Below are positions 1-9,329 of a stretch of DNA of 64,000 nt, piece after piece (positions within the stretch are counted from its first letter, which is position 1; every line of letters starts with the position of its first letter). The position numbers were made by a program, and so were the translations under genes. Below the pieces are notes generated by a model. That model worked only from the letters and a program-made list of their open reading frames with translations. It had not been told where the DNA came from and ran no database searches. The stretch covers positions 1 through 64,000 of the forward strand of contig JBGAHL010000005.1 in the NCBI GenBank assembly GCA_044226205.1. The letters are read 5' to 3'. This stretch comes from M3007 sp044226205 (lineage in GTDB: Bacteria > Bacteroidota > Bacteroidia > Chitinophagales > Saprospiraceae).

Positions 1-720
1 GAGCGCAAGCGCCAGTACATGATTATTGGCAATAAGGAAGGGTTTACCGGCGATACGACCTATGTGCAGGCGGGCGAACTGAGCAGCGCCAAGCCGGGAG
101 AGATCATCTTGAAAAAGCTGCGTCTGACGCCGGCTACGATGGAAATGTACCTTCCGCTCACGATCTATTTTGACAACGACAAACCCGCCTGGACGGTAAA
201 ACCTGAGGAAACGTTTACCAGCTACGACCAGGCTTACAAATCCTACATGGAGCGCAGGACGTTTTTCCTTGAAAAGGCAACCCGCAACCTCCAGGGCGCA
301 GACAAGCAGGCTGCCGAGGCCAAAATGAATGCCTTTTTCGACATGAATGTCCACGGTGGCTACATGCGCCTCGATTCGTTTGCCAGTAATCTTACGATCT
401 TCCTTGAAAGCGGATCGAGTATCGAGATTATGGTAAAAGCCTATGCCAGTCCGCTGGCTACGACCGAATACAACCTGGCACTGACCAAGCGCCGGATTGT
501 CTGCGTACTCAACTTCCTCCGCAAGTACAACAACGGCATTTTCGAAGGCTACATCCAGAACGGACAGTTGAAAGTCTCGACCGTGCCGTATGGAGAAACG
601 ACTTCCGCCAACAACATCAGCGACAATCCCAAAGACCTGCGGCGTTCGGTGTACAGCGTAGAGGCCTCGCTGGAACGAAGAGCGGAAATACTTGAAGTAC
701 GACTAACCAATGGCAATTGA
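1..720 (+). CDS. OmpA-family protein, C-terminal part (5' end outside window)
   Basis: The frame is open from base 1, so this is the last 239 residues of a longer protein; the ATG at 19 is internal and not a good start. The part seen resembles the C-terminal peptidoglycan-binding OmpA-like domain: a strand-like stretch YLPLTIYFDND near residues 50-60, then a helix, and a second core motif with ASPLATTEYNLALTKRR at about 147-165, where OmpA domains have the conserved N/L..R positions. An insert between the two halves is longer than in E. coli OmpA. Such proteins anchor the outer membrane to peptidoglycan, and in Bacteroidota they often carry upstream PD40/TPR repeats; those would lie outside the window. 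It ends 81 bases before the giant adhesin and may be co-transcribed with it. The domain call is fairly good; the full architecture is unknown. Confidence 0.6.
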   Translation, partial: ERKRQYMIIGNKEGFTGDTTYVQAGELSSAKPGEIILKKLRLTPATMEMYLPLTIYFDNDKPAWTVKPEETFTSYDQAYKSYMERRTFFLEKATRNLQGADKQAAEAKMNAFFDMNVHGGYMRLDSFASNLTIFLESGSSIEIMVKAYASPLATTEYNLALTKRRIVCVLNFLRKYNNGIFEGYIQNGQLKVSTVPYGETTSANNISDNPKDLRRSVYSVEASLERRAEILEVRLTNGN

Positions 721-801
721 TCTTTATAAAACTAATTGATTCTCAGACAGATAATCTTCCCCCCTTCAAAGAATCGAAATTACCTTGAACGAACAATCGC
801 G

Positions 802-3800
802 ATGAATACTGGATACTTATCTATGCGTCATGTGACAAAAGGCATCTGGATGGCTCTCCTGATGGTGCAGGTTTTTGGACTTTCGGCAGCCAATCCGCCT
901 ATTCAATTGACCTTTACTTTCAGCCAGCCGACCTGTTTTGGGTATACCAATGGTACGGCAACCGTAACGCCCTCCAACGGAACTGCTCCATACTCCTATG
1001 CATGGAGCAATGCGCAAGGCGGGCAAACAACCTACGGCATTGGAAGCGGCACCTATTTTGTCACGGTAACGGATGCTAACGGCGAGGTAGCGACAGGCAG
1101 CGTTTTTGTGACGCAGCCCGATCAGCTGGTTGCTGCGATTACGGCCACGGATGTCGATTGCGACGGCCCTCCGGTGACGCTTACGGCTTCCGGCACTGGC
1201 GGTACGGGCTCGTACACCTATTCCTGGACCAATGGCGCCAACACCTCTTCGATCATTGCCAATACGCAAGGTAATTACGGCGTCACCCTGACGGACGCCA
1301 ACGGATGTATCGACAACGAGGTAATCCAGGTTTACCCAGGTTCGGAGTTTTTTGTTGGCTATCAATATGTTACACCTGATTGTAGCGGAATTCCGAACGG
1401 CAGCATCACTGCAGTGACGTTTGGCAACTTCCCGCCCTTCACCTACCATTGGAGCAACGGCGTCACGACGGCAACCAATGCCAATATTCCTTCGGGAATG
1501 TATGACCTGACCATTACCAATGCTCAAAACTGTACGTTTACGGATCATGTGACGCTGGAAGGCCCCAATCAGTTTTCAGTAGATGTCGTGGCAACGGATA
1601 TTCCCTGCGCGATTTTTACCAATGGCGGGGCTGTGGTGGCCAATGCTACCGGCGGCTTCCCCCCTTACACCTATACCTGGAATAACAATGCCGGCAACGT
1701 GTCCGGGCAAATGAATATTCCCGCAGGTTATTACGCTGTCACGGTGACTGACCAAAACGGCTGTACAACGATCGACGGCGATACCGTAAATGTTCCGCCC
1801 CTCCTTACCGTAGAACTGGTTTCGGTGTCACCTTCCTGCGGCGACAGTACAGGATGCGCCACTGTCCAGGGCGTGGGCGGCGTACCTCCTTACACTTATA
1901 CCTGGCCGGTGCTGGGTGTTACGGGGCAGACCGTTTGCGGTCTGGCGCCCGGCTCCTATTATGTGTGCGTATTCGATGCGCTTCACTGTCAGCACGATTT
2001 TACGGTCAATATCGACTCCATCTCCAATTTAAACGTCACCCTGATCACAACCAAGGCGGAATGTCAGGGTGTCGACGACGGTACAGCGACCGCCATCGTC
2101 AACCCGCCGGGTGGCAACTATACCTATCAGTGGAATATCCAGAACAGTCCGCCGGTAGCCCAGTTGAACGGTATTCCGGCCGGGACGGTGGTTTGCGTGA
2201 CGGTGACGGATATGGTCACCGGCTGCTCCGATACTGCTTGTGCGGTAATTGGCACACATACCATTGTTAATGTGCAAGTTACGGACACTACCGATGTCGT
2301 GTGTGTTGGCGACAGCACAGGCATGGCTTCGGCCCTGGCTTCGGGTGGCACTGCGCCCTACAACTATGTCTGGACTTTCCCTGACAGCAGTCAGGTGTCT
2401 GGAAATACCATTTCCAACCTGCCTGCCGGCGCGTATAGCGTCTGGGTAACCGACAGCAATGGCTGTACGGCGTTGAGCGTCGCAGACATCGGCGCCTTGT
2501 CCAACCCGGTTGCCGATTTTACCTTGAATACACTGGCCTGCGTGGATAATCAGGTGACGGTTCAGTTTGTCGACGCATCGACCGACAACCTGAGTCCTAT
2601 CGTTTCCTGGCATTGGGAGTTTGTGTGGAGCAATGGTTCTTCGCAGTCTGATTTGCAAAATCCGCCGCCTTTGCAGTTTACCCAGAACGAGAATGGCACG
2701 GCCACACTCGTTATTACATCGGCTGCCGGCTGTCAGGATTCCGTTCAGTTGCCTTTCAATGTGACCGGCATCCCGACATTTACCATTAATGCGCCCAACC
2801 CGACGGTTGACTGCCAAAACGGCCCGATCCCGATCACGGTGACAGGCACACCGGGGCAGACTTACGAATGGTCGCCTATGACCGACCTGGTTTTTGTAAA
2901 TGGCGATCCGACCAATGTGATTGCTGATCCGGACCAAACGACGACGTACACACTGACCGTCAATGGCGGAGGTTGTACGGGCACAGCACAGGTAACGGTT
3001 ATCCGCGTTACGCCGCTCGACCTGAGCTTGCAGGATGCTTCCATCGTTACTTGCGACAGTCTTGCTACGCTCCAGGCCAGCATCAATACCACGGCTACGG
3101 TCAATTGGTACAACCAGCAAGGGCAATTGCTGGGCACGGGTTTGTCCCTGACGGTCCCTGCCGGGCCGCTGGCAACTTATTTTGCCGTAGCTACTGATGC
3201 TTACGGTTGTGCCGACACAGCCGCTGCGACCGTTCAGGGCGGCGGTATCGACGTACAAATAGCCGTTTTGGGACAGGATTCCCTCTGCGAAAACACTCCG
3301 TTTGTTTTGCAGGCGATTAACCTCAACCCCGGCCAGATCCTGACATATCAGTGGACTGCCCAGCCGCCGACGATTACGTTTTCGCCCAATGCGAACGTAG
3401 CCAACCCCGTTGCGACGGCGCCGGCAGGCAATTATGTCGTCAGTTTGCACCTGACCAACCAATACGATTGCGTGGCGGATATTTCCATACCGCTCGAAGT
3501 ACAGCCCGGCGCTTCTATTGACGGGCAAATCGATGCCGACTTGTGCCATGGCTTGACGGTCAACTTTACCAATTCAAGTAATGTTTTGGGCACCTGGCAT
3601 TTTGGTACCGGCGATACGAGCACGGACCCAAACCCGACTTATACCTATCCGCAGGCCGGCGATTATATCGTACAGTTTGTGCCGACACAAGGCTGCGTAC
3701 AAACCTTCACCGACACGATTACCGTATCCGACTCAAACACGTTGAATGCTGCGATCGGCGCTGCTCAATTGAGCTGCCTTCATGATGCTGTGGTGCAGTT

Positions 3801-6800
3801 TACGGATCAATCGACGGGCAATCCCGTGTCGTGGCAATGGAATTTCCAACCCGGCAATCAAAATTCTTCCGAGCAAAATCCGCTGATCACTTTTGCCAAT
3901 CAGGGCGCGGTTACGGCTACTTTGATTGTTGAAAATGCCATCGGTTGCACAGATACCGCTTCGCTGTCTCTCGACGTCGTCGTGATTGATGATGAAGTAT
4001 CGAACCCGGGTAATTTCTGTCCCGGTGAGTCGGTCGAACTGAATCCGGACGGCAATGCTGTTTATACGTATCAGTGGTCGTCCAATCCTGTGGATCCGAC
4101 ACTTGTCTCCAACAGCCCCAATCCTGTGGTAACGCCCACCGTGACCACCATGTATTATGTGACGATCACCAATGGCGACTGCTCGGTGGTGGATTCGGCG
4201 CTTGCCATCGTTGAACCGGCTCCAAACGCTGCATTTTCGTTTAGCCAAATCAACTGCTCGGGGAATGCAACTTTTCAATTTACAGACCAGTCGACGGGCA
4301 ATCCCACCAACTGGCACTGGACTTTCCCGGGCGGCAACCCCGCCGTTTCAACGCAGGCCAATCCTACCATTACGTTCAATCAGGAGGGCACGGTAACCGT
4401 GACCTTGGTCGTAACCAGCGGTGGCGGTTGTGCGGATACGACCACTCAAACCCTTGATATTGGCTTTATTGATGATGAAATAGGTGATTTGGTTGGTGTT
4501 TGTGAAGGCGGCGCACTGCCGCTGAATACCGACGGCAACCCGAACTACACCTACGTCTGGACCTCGGTGCCGGTTGACCCGAACCTGTCGGGCAACAGTC
4601 CGAACCCGGTGGTATCGCCTACGGGCACAACGACCTACTACGTGACGATCACCAACGGCGCTTGCGTGGTGACGGATTCGGCGGTGGTGACGGTGCTTCC
4701 GCAGCCCAACGCGGCCTTCATCGCTATTTTGCAAAACTGCGTGGGTGAAGCCACGGTGCAGTTCACGGACCAATCGACGGGCAATCCGACGAGTTGGAAC
4801 TGGACCTTCCCCGGTGGCACGCCTGCGACATCCACGGAACAAAATCCGACGGTGACCTTCAATCAGGACGGCACGGTAACGGTGACGCTGGTGGTCGGCA
4901 ACGGCGTTTGCTCGGACACGACGACGCTGGATGTTCAAATCAATATTCTGGACGACGACGTCAGCGACCCGGCGGCAATCTGCGCCGGCACTTCCGTTCC
5001 GCTGAACCCGGACGGCAACCCGAACTACACCTACGTGTGGACCTCGGTGCCGGTTGACCCGAACCTGTCGGGCAGCAGCCCGAACCCGGTGGTATCGCCC
5101 ACGGGCACGACCACGTACTACGTGACGATTACCAACGGCGCTTGCGTGGTGACGGATTCGGCGGTGGTGACGGTGCTTCCGCAGCCCAACGCGGCCTTCA
5201 TCGCTATTTTGCAAAACTGCGTGGGCGAAGCCACGGTGCAGTTCACGGACCAATCGACGGGCAATCCGACGAGTTGGAACTGGACCTTCCCCGGCGGCAC
5301 GCCTGCGACATCCACGGAACAAAACCCGACGGTGACCTTCAATCAGGACGGCACGGTAACGGTGACCCTGGTGGTCGGCAACGGCGTTTGCTCGGACACG
5401 ACGACGCTGGACGTCCAAATCAATATTCTAGACGACGATATTAGCGACCCGGCTGCGATCTGCGCCGGCACTTCGGTTCCGCTGAACCCGGACGGCAACC
5501 CGAACTACACCTACGTGTGGACCTCGGTGCCGGTTGACCCGAACCTGTCGGGCAGCAGCCCGAACCCGGTGGTATCGCCCTCGGGCACGACGACGTACTA
5601 CGTGACGATCACGAACGGCGCTTGTGTGGTGACGGATTCGGCGGTAGTGACGGTGCTTTCTACGCCTACTGCTATTGCAGGCGTTGCGCAAACCAATTGC
5701 CTCGGAGCAGCCACGATCCAATTCACCGGCAATCAAAGCCTCGGCAATCCGACTTCATGGCATTGGACTTTCACGCCCGGCAACCAAACCTCCAATGAGC
5801 AGAATCCTGAGTTGACGTTCAACCAGGATGGGTCCGTCACGGGCACCCTGATTGTGACGAATGCCAGCGGCTGCTCGGACACCACCGAGGTTTCCATCGT
5901 TTACTACCTGATCGACGACACGGAAATCAATTCCGGCAACTACTGCCCGGGTGATTCGGTCCAGTTGAACCCGGTATTTAACAACAATTATAATTATACG
6001 TGGAGCGCCAACCCGGCCGATCCGGACCTGGTTGCCAACCTTCCCAACCCGGTTGTGTCGCCGGATGTTCAGACCTCGTATTTCGTAACAATCGTGAACG
6101 GCACCTGTATTTTCAAGGATACCGCACTGGTTGTCCCGGTTCCCGGCGCGAATATTGAACTGCCCAACGACATCTTTACCTGCAATGCCGACCCGTTGAA
6201 CCTGACGGTCGTCAACAGCAATGCAACTCAGTTCCAATGGTCGACATCACCGGATTTCAACCCGGTATTGTCCAACAACGATACCATCGTGGTGGTCCCG
6301 GGCCCGGGGCAGTATTATTACGCGCAGGCCATTAACGAGTTCAATTGCACTGCAGTAGACTCCGTATGGGTACAAAATGCAGACGTAGCCATCGATTATG
6401 AACCGGCTCAACGCGACGTCTGTCTGGGCTCGTCGGCAGAGCTGACCATCACGAACCTTAACCCCGACGACAACCTGACCTACCACTGGACGCCCAATTT
6501 GCCGGGTACGCCCAATCCGACCGTAACTCCCACGGATACAACCACTTACATGGCAATTGTGACCAACCAGGCGGGATGTGTCGATACGGCTGTTTTCCAG
6601 GTGAATGTTATTCAGGTTGCTGCCGAAGCCCAGATCACGGGCAAGGCCTCGATTTGCCCCGGCGATTCCACCTTGTTGGTGGTGATTCCTTCCGGTGGAA
6701 CGGATTACTCCTACGAATGGGAGCCGGCGGGTTCGCTTTCCAATCCCTTCGATTCGACCACTTACGCATTCCCGGTCGAAACGACGACGTACATCGTCAC

Positions 6801-7152
6801 CGTAACCGCAACAAATACCAATTGCACGGCAACTTCGGAAGTGACCGTCGCGGTCATGTCGGGTGAATGTGTGGAGCCCTACATTTTTGTGCCCAAAGCT
6901 TTCACGCCCAACAACGACGGCAACAACGATTTCTTCCGCGTCAGGGGCGTAAACATCAAGGAGATTTACTTCGTGGTGTTCGACCGTTGGGGTGAAAAAG
7001 TGTACGAAACCAACGATCCCGCCCACACTGGCTGGGACGGCACATTCAACGGCAGGGAACTGACGCCCGACGCCTATGGCTGGTACCTCAGGGCAACCTG
7101 CGGCAACGGAGCGGTTTACGAGAGCAAAGGCAATGTCACCTTGCTGAAATAA
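802..7152 (+). CDS. Giant T9SS type B secreted adhesin with SprB/PKD repeats
   Basis: This is a secreted cell-surface protein of about 2116 residues. A signal peptide follows the start (hydrophobic IWMALLMVQVFGLSAA); I chose ATG 802, with ATG 823 almost as good, because an upstream TTG at 736 only adds a polar extension. The first part (to about base 2500) is a string of roughly 80-residue SprB-like repeats of the form PPYTYTW...G...G.Y.VTVTD..GC. From about 2510 come PKD domains (e.g. TVQFVDAS, WHWEF) alternating with Ig-like units, including the 480-bp tandem copies at 4525-5663. The last 90 residues (6871-7149) are a gliding-motility C-terminal/type B T9SS sorting domain, with FTPNNDGNNDFFRV, FDRWGEKVYE, GWDGTFNG and GWYL. 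Many paired Cys are present. By family it is exported by the T9SS and may mediate adhesion or gliding, as SprB does; its ligand is unknown. A bidirectional terminator follows. Confidence 0.9.
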   Translation: MNTGYLSMRHVTKGIWMALLMVQVFGLSAANPPIQLTFTFSQPTCFGYTNGTATVTPSNGTAPYSYAWSNAQGGQTTYGIGSGTYFVTVTDANGEVATGSVFVTQPDQLVAAITATDVDCDGPPVTLTASGTGGTGSYTYSWTNGANTSSIIANTQGNYGVTLTDANGCIDNEVIQVYPGSEFFVGYQYVTPDCSGIPNGSITAVTFGNFPPFTYHWSNGVTTATNANIPSGMYDLTITNAQNCTFTDHVTLEGPNQFSVDVVATDIPCAIFTNGGAVVANATGGFPPYTYTWNNNAGNVSGQMNIPAGYYAVTVTDQNGCTTIDGDTVNVPPLLTVELVSVSPSCGDSTGCATVQGVGGVPPYTYTWPVLGVTGQTVCGLAPGSYYVCVFDALHCQHDFTVNIDSISNLNVTLITTKAECQGVDDGTATAIVNPPGGNYTYQWNIQNSPPVAQLNGIPAGTVVCVTVTDMVTGCSDTACAVIGTHTIVNVQVTDTTDVVCVGDSTGMASALASGGTAPYNYVWTFPDSSQVSGNTISNLPAGAYSVWVTDSNGCTALSVADIGALSNPVADFTLNTLACVDNQVTVQFVDASTDNLSPIVSWHWEFVWSNGSSQSDLQNPPPLQFTQNENGTATLVITSAAGCQDSVQLPFNVTGIPTFTINAPNPTVDCQNGPIPITVTGTPGQTYEWSPMTDLVFVNGDPTNVIADPDQTTTYTLTVNGGGCTGTAQVTVIRVTPLDLSLQDASIVTCDSLATLQASINTTATVNWYNQQGQLLGTGLSLTVPAGPLATYFAVATDAYGCADTAAATVQGGGIDVQIAVLGQDSLCENTPFVLQAINLNPGQILTYQWTAQPPTITFSPNANVANPVATAPAGNYVVSLHLTNQYDCVADISIPLEVQPGASIDGQIDADLCHGLTVNFTNSSNVLGTWHFGTGDTSTDPNPTYTYPQAGDYIVQFVPTQGCVQTFTDTITVSDSNTLNAAIGAAQLSCLHDAVVQFTDQSTGNPVSWQWNFQPGNQNSSEQNPLITFANQGAVTATLIVENAIGCTDTASLSLDVVVIDDEVSNPGNFCPGESVELNPDGNAVYTYQWSSNPVDPTLVSNSPNPVVTPTVTTMYYVTITNGDCSVVDSALAIVEPAPNAAFSFSQINCSGNATFQFTDQSTGNPTNWHWTFPGGNPAVSTQANPTITFNQEGTVTVTLVVTSGGGCADTTTQTLDIGFIDDEIGDLVGVCEGGALPLNTDGNPNYTYVWTSVPVDPNLSGNSPNPVVSPTGTTTYYVTITNGACVVTDSAVVTVLPQPNAAFIAILQNCVGEATVQFTDQSTGNPTSWNWTFPGGTPATSTEQNPTVTFNQDGTVTVTLVVGNGVCSDTTTLDVQINILDDDVSDPAAICAGTSVPLNPDGNPNYTYVWTSVPVDPNLSGSSPNPVVSPTGTTTYYVTITNGACVVTDSAVVTVLPQPNAAFIAILQNCVGEATVQFTDQSTGNPTSWNWTFPGGTPATSTEQNPTVTFNQDGTVTVTLVVGNGVCSDTTTLDVQINILDDDISDPAAICAGTSVPLNPDGNPNYTYVWTSVPVDPNLSGSSPNPVVSPSGTTTYYVTITNGACVVTDSAVVTVLSTPTAIAGVAQTNCLGAATIQFTGNQSLGNPTSWHWTFTPGNQTSNEQNPELTFNQDGSVTGTLIVTNASGCSDTTEVSIVYYLIDDTEINSGNYCPGDSVQLNPVFNNNYNYTWSANPADPDLVANLPNPVVSPDVQTSYFVTIVNGTCIFKDTALVVPVPGANIELPNDIFTCNADPLNLTVVNSNATQFQWSTSPDFNPVLSNNDTIVVVPGPGQYYYAQAINEFNCTAVDSVWVQNADVAIDYEPAQRDVCLGSSAELTITNLNPDDNLTYHWTPNLPGTPNPTVTPTDTTTYMAIVTNQAGCVDTAVFQVNVIQVAAEAQITGKASICPGDSTLLVVIPSGGTDYSYEWEPAGSLSNPFDSTTYAFPVETTTYIVTVTATNTNCTATSEVTVAVMSGECVEPYIFVPKAFTPNNDGNNDFFRVRGVNIKEIYFVVFDRWGEKVYETNDPAHTGWDGTFNGRELTPDAYGWYLRATCGNGAVYESKGNVTLLK
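4525..5663 (+). repeat. Near-identical 480-bp tandem repeats inside the adhesin gene
   Basis: Units of exactly 480 bases (160 codons) run 4525-5004 and 5005-5484, with a third partial copy at 5485-5663. The two full copies differ at only a few dozen positions, mostly synonymous, and 4681-4740 is identical to 5161-5220. Each unit encodes one Ig-like module (GTTTYYVTITNG) plus one PKD module (FTDQSTGNPTSWNWTFPGG). Flanking modules at 4250-4500 and 5690-5930 encode the same pair but have diverged strongly, so this block was recently duplicated or kept alike by gene conversion. Confidence 0.9.
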
Positions 7153-7175
7153 ACAGGCAGCCACCAACGCCAAAC

Positions 7176-7212
7176 AAAAAAGCCGCCGGACGTTCGTCCG
7201 GCGGCTTTTTTT
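7176..7212. terminator. Bidirectional intrinsic terminator between adhesin gene and nusB
   Basis: An 11-bp perfect stem (AGCCGCCGGAC at 7181-7191 with its complement at 7196-7206, loop GTTC) has an A tract on its left and a run of seven T on its right, so it can end transcripts from both convergent genes. Confidence 0.85.
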
Positions 7213-7232
7213 ATGAAGAAAAGAGAAAAGAG

Positions 7233-8168
7233 TTACTCGATCAGCCCGCGGCCTTCTTTTACGATCTTGTCTTCCTTTACGAGTTTTTTCATCAGCCGGT
7301 CAAGGATACCGTTGATGAAGTCCTTGCTTTTGTCGGTGGAATAAATTTTCGAGATCTCGACAAACTCGTTGAGCGTCACCTTGGTCGGGATGGTGGGGAA
7401 GTGCAAGAGTTCGCAGAGCGCCATTTTCAACATGATCATGTCGAGGATGGCTACGCGGTCTGAATCCCAGTTTTTGAGCATCGGTTCGATCTGGGTGAGC
7501 AAAGCCTGGTCTTCCTGACAGGTTTTGCGCAGCAGTTGTTCGCCAAAATCGCGAACCGTCTCGTCGGAAGGCTCGAATTCCTTGTAAAAATCACCTTGCA
7601 AGGGCATTGCCTTGATGGTCTTTTTCATGGCGCCCACGACGAGCGACTCGTCGTCTTGCCAGTTGTTGTAGCGGTCTTCCGTCAATTCCGTAAACAGGTC
7701 GTTGTTGACGAGAAAACGATACAGTTCAAGCAGAATCTTGTTGTGGTCCTGATCCGTCGGCTCGGGAATTTCGAGGTACGCCTTGTATTCGGGCGTATCC
7801 GCAAACGACTGGTAAATACGGCGCAACATGTCGTCGTCCAGGTTTTCGTTGGACTTGAACCGGGTGACGATGTTCAGAAAATCGGTGTGATTCGCCAGAC
7901 TTTTTACAAGCGGATTGTTGTACAGACGAGGGGTAAAAGTTTTGTCTTCTTCGCTTGGAAGCAACTTCGCGGCGCGGGTTTCGGCGTCTTTTTCTGCCTG
8001 CTGGGTGATGCGCAGCAGCAAATACAATTGATAGACGTAAATCTCGAAGGCCTTCCAGATGCCGTCGTTGTATTCTTTTAAGAGGTCGGGAAAGGAGAGC
8101 TGCTCATCCCTGTTGAGCATATACAGCAGCTGCATTACTTTAATGCGGACGCTACGACGGCTAAGCAT
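7233..8168 (-). CDS. nusB: Transcription antitermination factor NusB, Bacteroidota form
   Basis: The protein of 311 residues has the NusB helical domain at its C-terminal half (about 190-311: DWDSDRVAILDMIMLKMALCE-type helix then PTKVTLNEFVEISKIYSTDKSKDFINGILD, the family signature). NusB binds boxA RNA with NusE and prevents premature termination on rRNA operons. At over 300 residues it is about twice the E. coli length; the extra N-terminal helical half is usual in Bacteroidota. The start is ATG at 8168, giving MLSRRSVRIKVMQLLY, which matches the family N-terminus; a longer reading to 8216 adds 16 residues that do not fit. It is monocistronic: a terminator lies downstream and a 123-base A/T-rich gap upstream separates it from the secreted protein gene. 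Confidence 0.88.
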   Translation of the reverse strand: MLSRRSVRIKVMQLLYMLNRDEQLSFPDLLKEYNDGIWKAFEIYVYQLYLLLRITQQAEKDAETRAAKLLPSEEDKTFTPRLYNNPLVKSLANHTDFLNIVTRFKSNENLDDDMLRRIYQSFADTPEYKAYLEIPEPTDQDHNKILLELYRFLVNNDLFTELTEDRYNNWQDDESLVVGAMKKTIKAMPLQGDFYKEFEPSDETVRDFGEQLLRKTCQEDQALLTQIEPMLKNWDSDRVAILDMIMLKMALCELLHFPTIPTKVTLNEFVEISKIYSTDKSKDFINGILDRLMKKLVKEDKIVKEGRGLIE

Positions 8169-8291
8169 AAGACTGTCAAAAAACTTTTGTGTTGGTAATA
8201 GATACTTCTGCCGCAAAGAAACGGAATTTCTTTTCGATTTCAGTCGAGTTATAGGCCTACTTCCAAATTATTTTTTTTAAAAAATTGAGAA

Positions 8292-9326
8292 TCAAATTTT
8301 TACGAATCGCCTTGTCGATTGCCCCTGTGTCGTTTTCAACTGCAAAAAATACACACCGGAATACAGATTGCCGAGATCGAGCCGGGCGTCATCCTCTGCG
8401 GTCTGTTTTTCAGACAGTACGGCGCCTGAACTATTCATCAGTGTAATCCGCACCGTTTCGGGGGCGTCGAGTTCCCAGTTTATCTGGATATGGTCGGTCG
8501 CCGGGTTCGGACTGAGGTCGAAAGTGCGCACGCCAGGGTGGGTTTCAGTGACGCTGAGCGCCTCTTTCACCACGGCGATATCGTCGATCTGGAGGATGTA
8601 ATCATCGCGGGAATCGTGCAAAAAGGCGATGTAGACCGACTGACCCACATACTGAGCCAGGTTAATGCTGTGGGGTTCGAGGCGTCCGTGAAAATAGGGC
8701 GCCAGCGTGCCGTCGGACAGTTCGGTGCTGTCAATATAATAGTAGTTCGTGTCAGTAAATGAATTGGCGTGGATATAGCCCGGCGAAAATTCATACTGCG
8801 ACAAATCCAGCGAACCGGCGGAATCGGTAGAAACCATTTGCGCCGCGACAAAAACGGTGTCGTACTCATTGTCGAGCGGCGAGTTGGAGCCGTTGGAAAT
8901 CAGTACTTTATAACCGTCCATGTAAAGCGGTCCCTGCAAGGCCAGCGACTTCCACGACAGATGGCAACTTTCGTCGGAGATATAAACCGGCGGGGTAATC
9001 AGCCAATTCCTGTTTTGCAGGTAGATGCCGTTGCGGAAGGAGCAACTGGTGAAGCAACTGTTGTTGGTCGGCTCATTGGTGCCCAGATCGCTTTCATAAT
9101 ACCAGTCGCCGGGCGTCAGGCCGAAATTTTGGGCACAGGTCGTAATGCCGCCATCCTGGTTAAAATTGACCCATACATCGTCTTCGCCGGAAGGGAAAGA
9201 AAGCATTTCATCGGACGGGTCGACTTCAAAATGTTGGGAAAAAATGGTGTCGGGGGCGTAGAAGGACTGGCTCCAAACCTGCACAAGGCCGGAGAGGATC
9301 AATACGGAGGTAAAAAAGGCTTTCAT
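8292..9326 (-). CDS. Secreted T9SS type A cargo protein with adhesin/anchor J-like domain
   Basis: This 344-residue protein starts with a signal peptide (MKAFFTSVLILSGLVQVWSQ). Residues about 25-245 resemble the cleaved-adhesin/choice-of-anchor-J beta-sandwich: a string of aromatic strands including NWLITPPVYI near 110, and the closing YVGQSVYIAFLHDSRDDYILQIDDIAV near 225-250. The last 75 residues are a type A T9SS sorting domain (LSPNPATDHIQI, then LMNSSGAVL, LDLGNLYSGVYFLQL, ending RRFVKI). It is therefore exported through the outer membrane by the T9SS and probably attached to the surface. No catalytic residues are evident. Its start codon lies 3 bases after the sugar-kinase gene on the same strand, so the two are probably co-transcribed even though no functional link is obvious. 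Confidence 0.82.
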   Translation of the reverse strand: MKAFFTSVLILSGLVQVWSQSFYAPDTIFSQHFEVDPSDEMLSFPSGEDDVWVNFNQDGGITTCAQNFGLTPGDWYYESDLGTNEPTNNSCFTSCSFRNGIYLQNRNWLITPPVYISDESCHLSWKSLALQGPLYMDGYKVLISNGSNSPLDNEYDTVFVAAQMVSTDSAGSLDLSQYEFSPGYIHANSFTDTNYYYIDSTELSDGTLAPYFHGRLEPHSINLAQYVGQSVYIAFLHDSRDDYILQIDDIAVVKEALSVTETHPGVRTFDLSPNPATDHIQINWELDAPETVRITLMNSSGAVLSEKQTAEDDARLDLGNLYSGVYFLQLKTTQGQSTRRFVKI

Positions 9327-9329
9327 ATG

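Noticed and set aside
4525..5663. CRISPR-like array because of regular repeats
   Set aside because: The repeats are 480 bases, in frame and coding; there are no short repeats with unique spacers anywhere in the window.
817..7173. Long open frames on the minus strand (up to about 500 codons) across the adhesin gene
   Set aside because: They mirror the repeats of the real gene, are rich in Arg, His and Gly with no domain sense, and come from biased codon use on the other strand.
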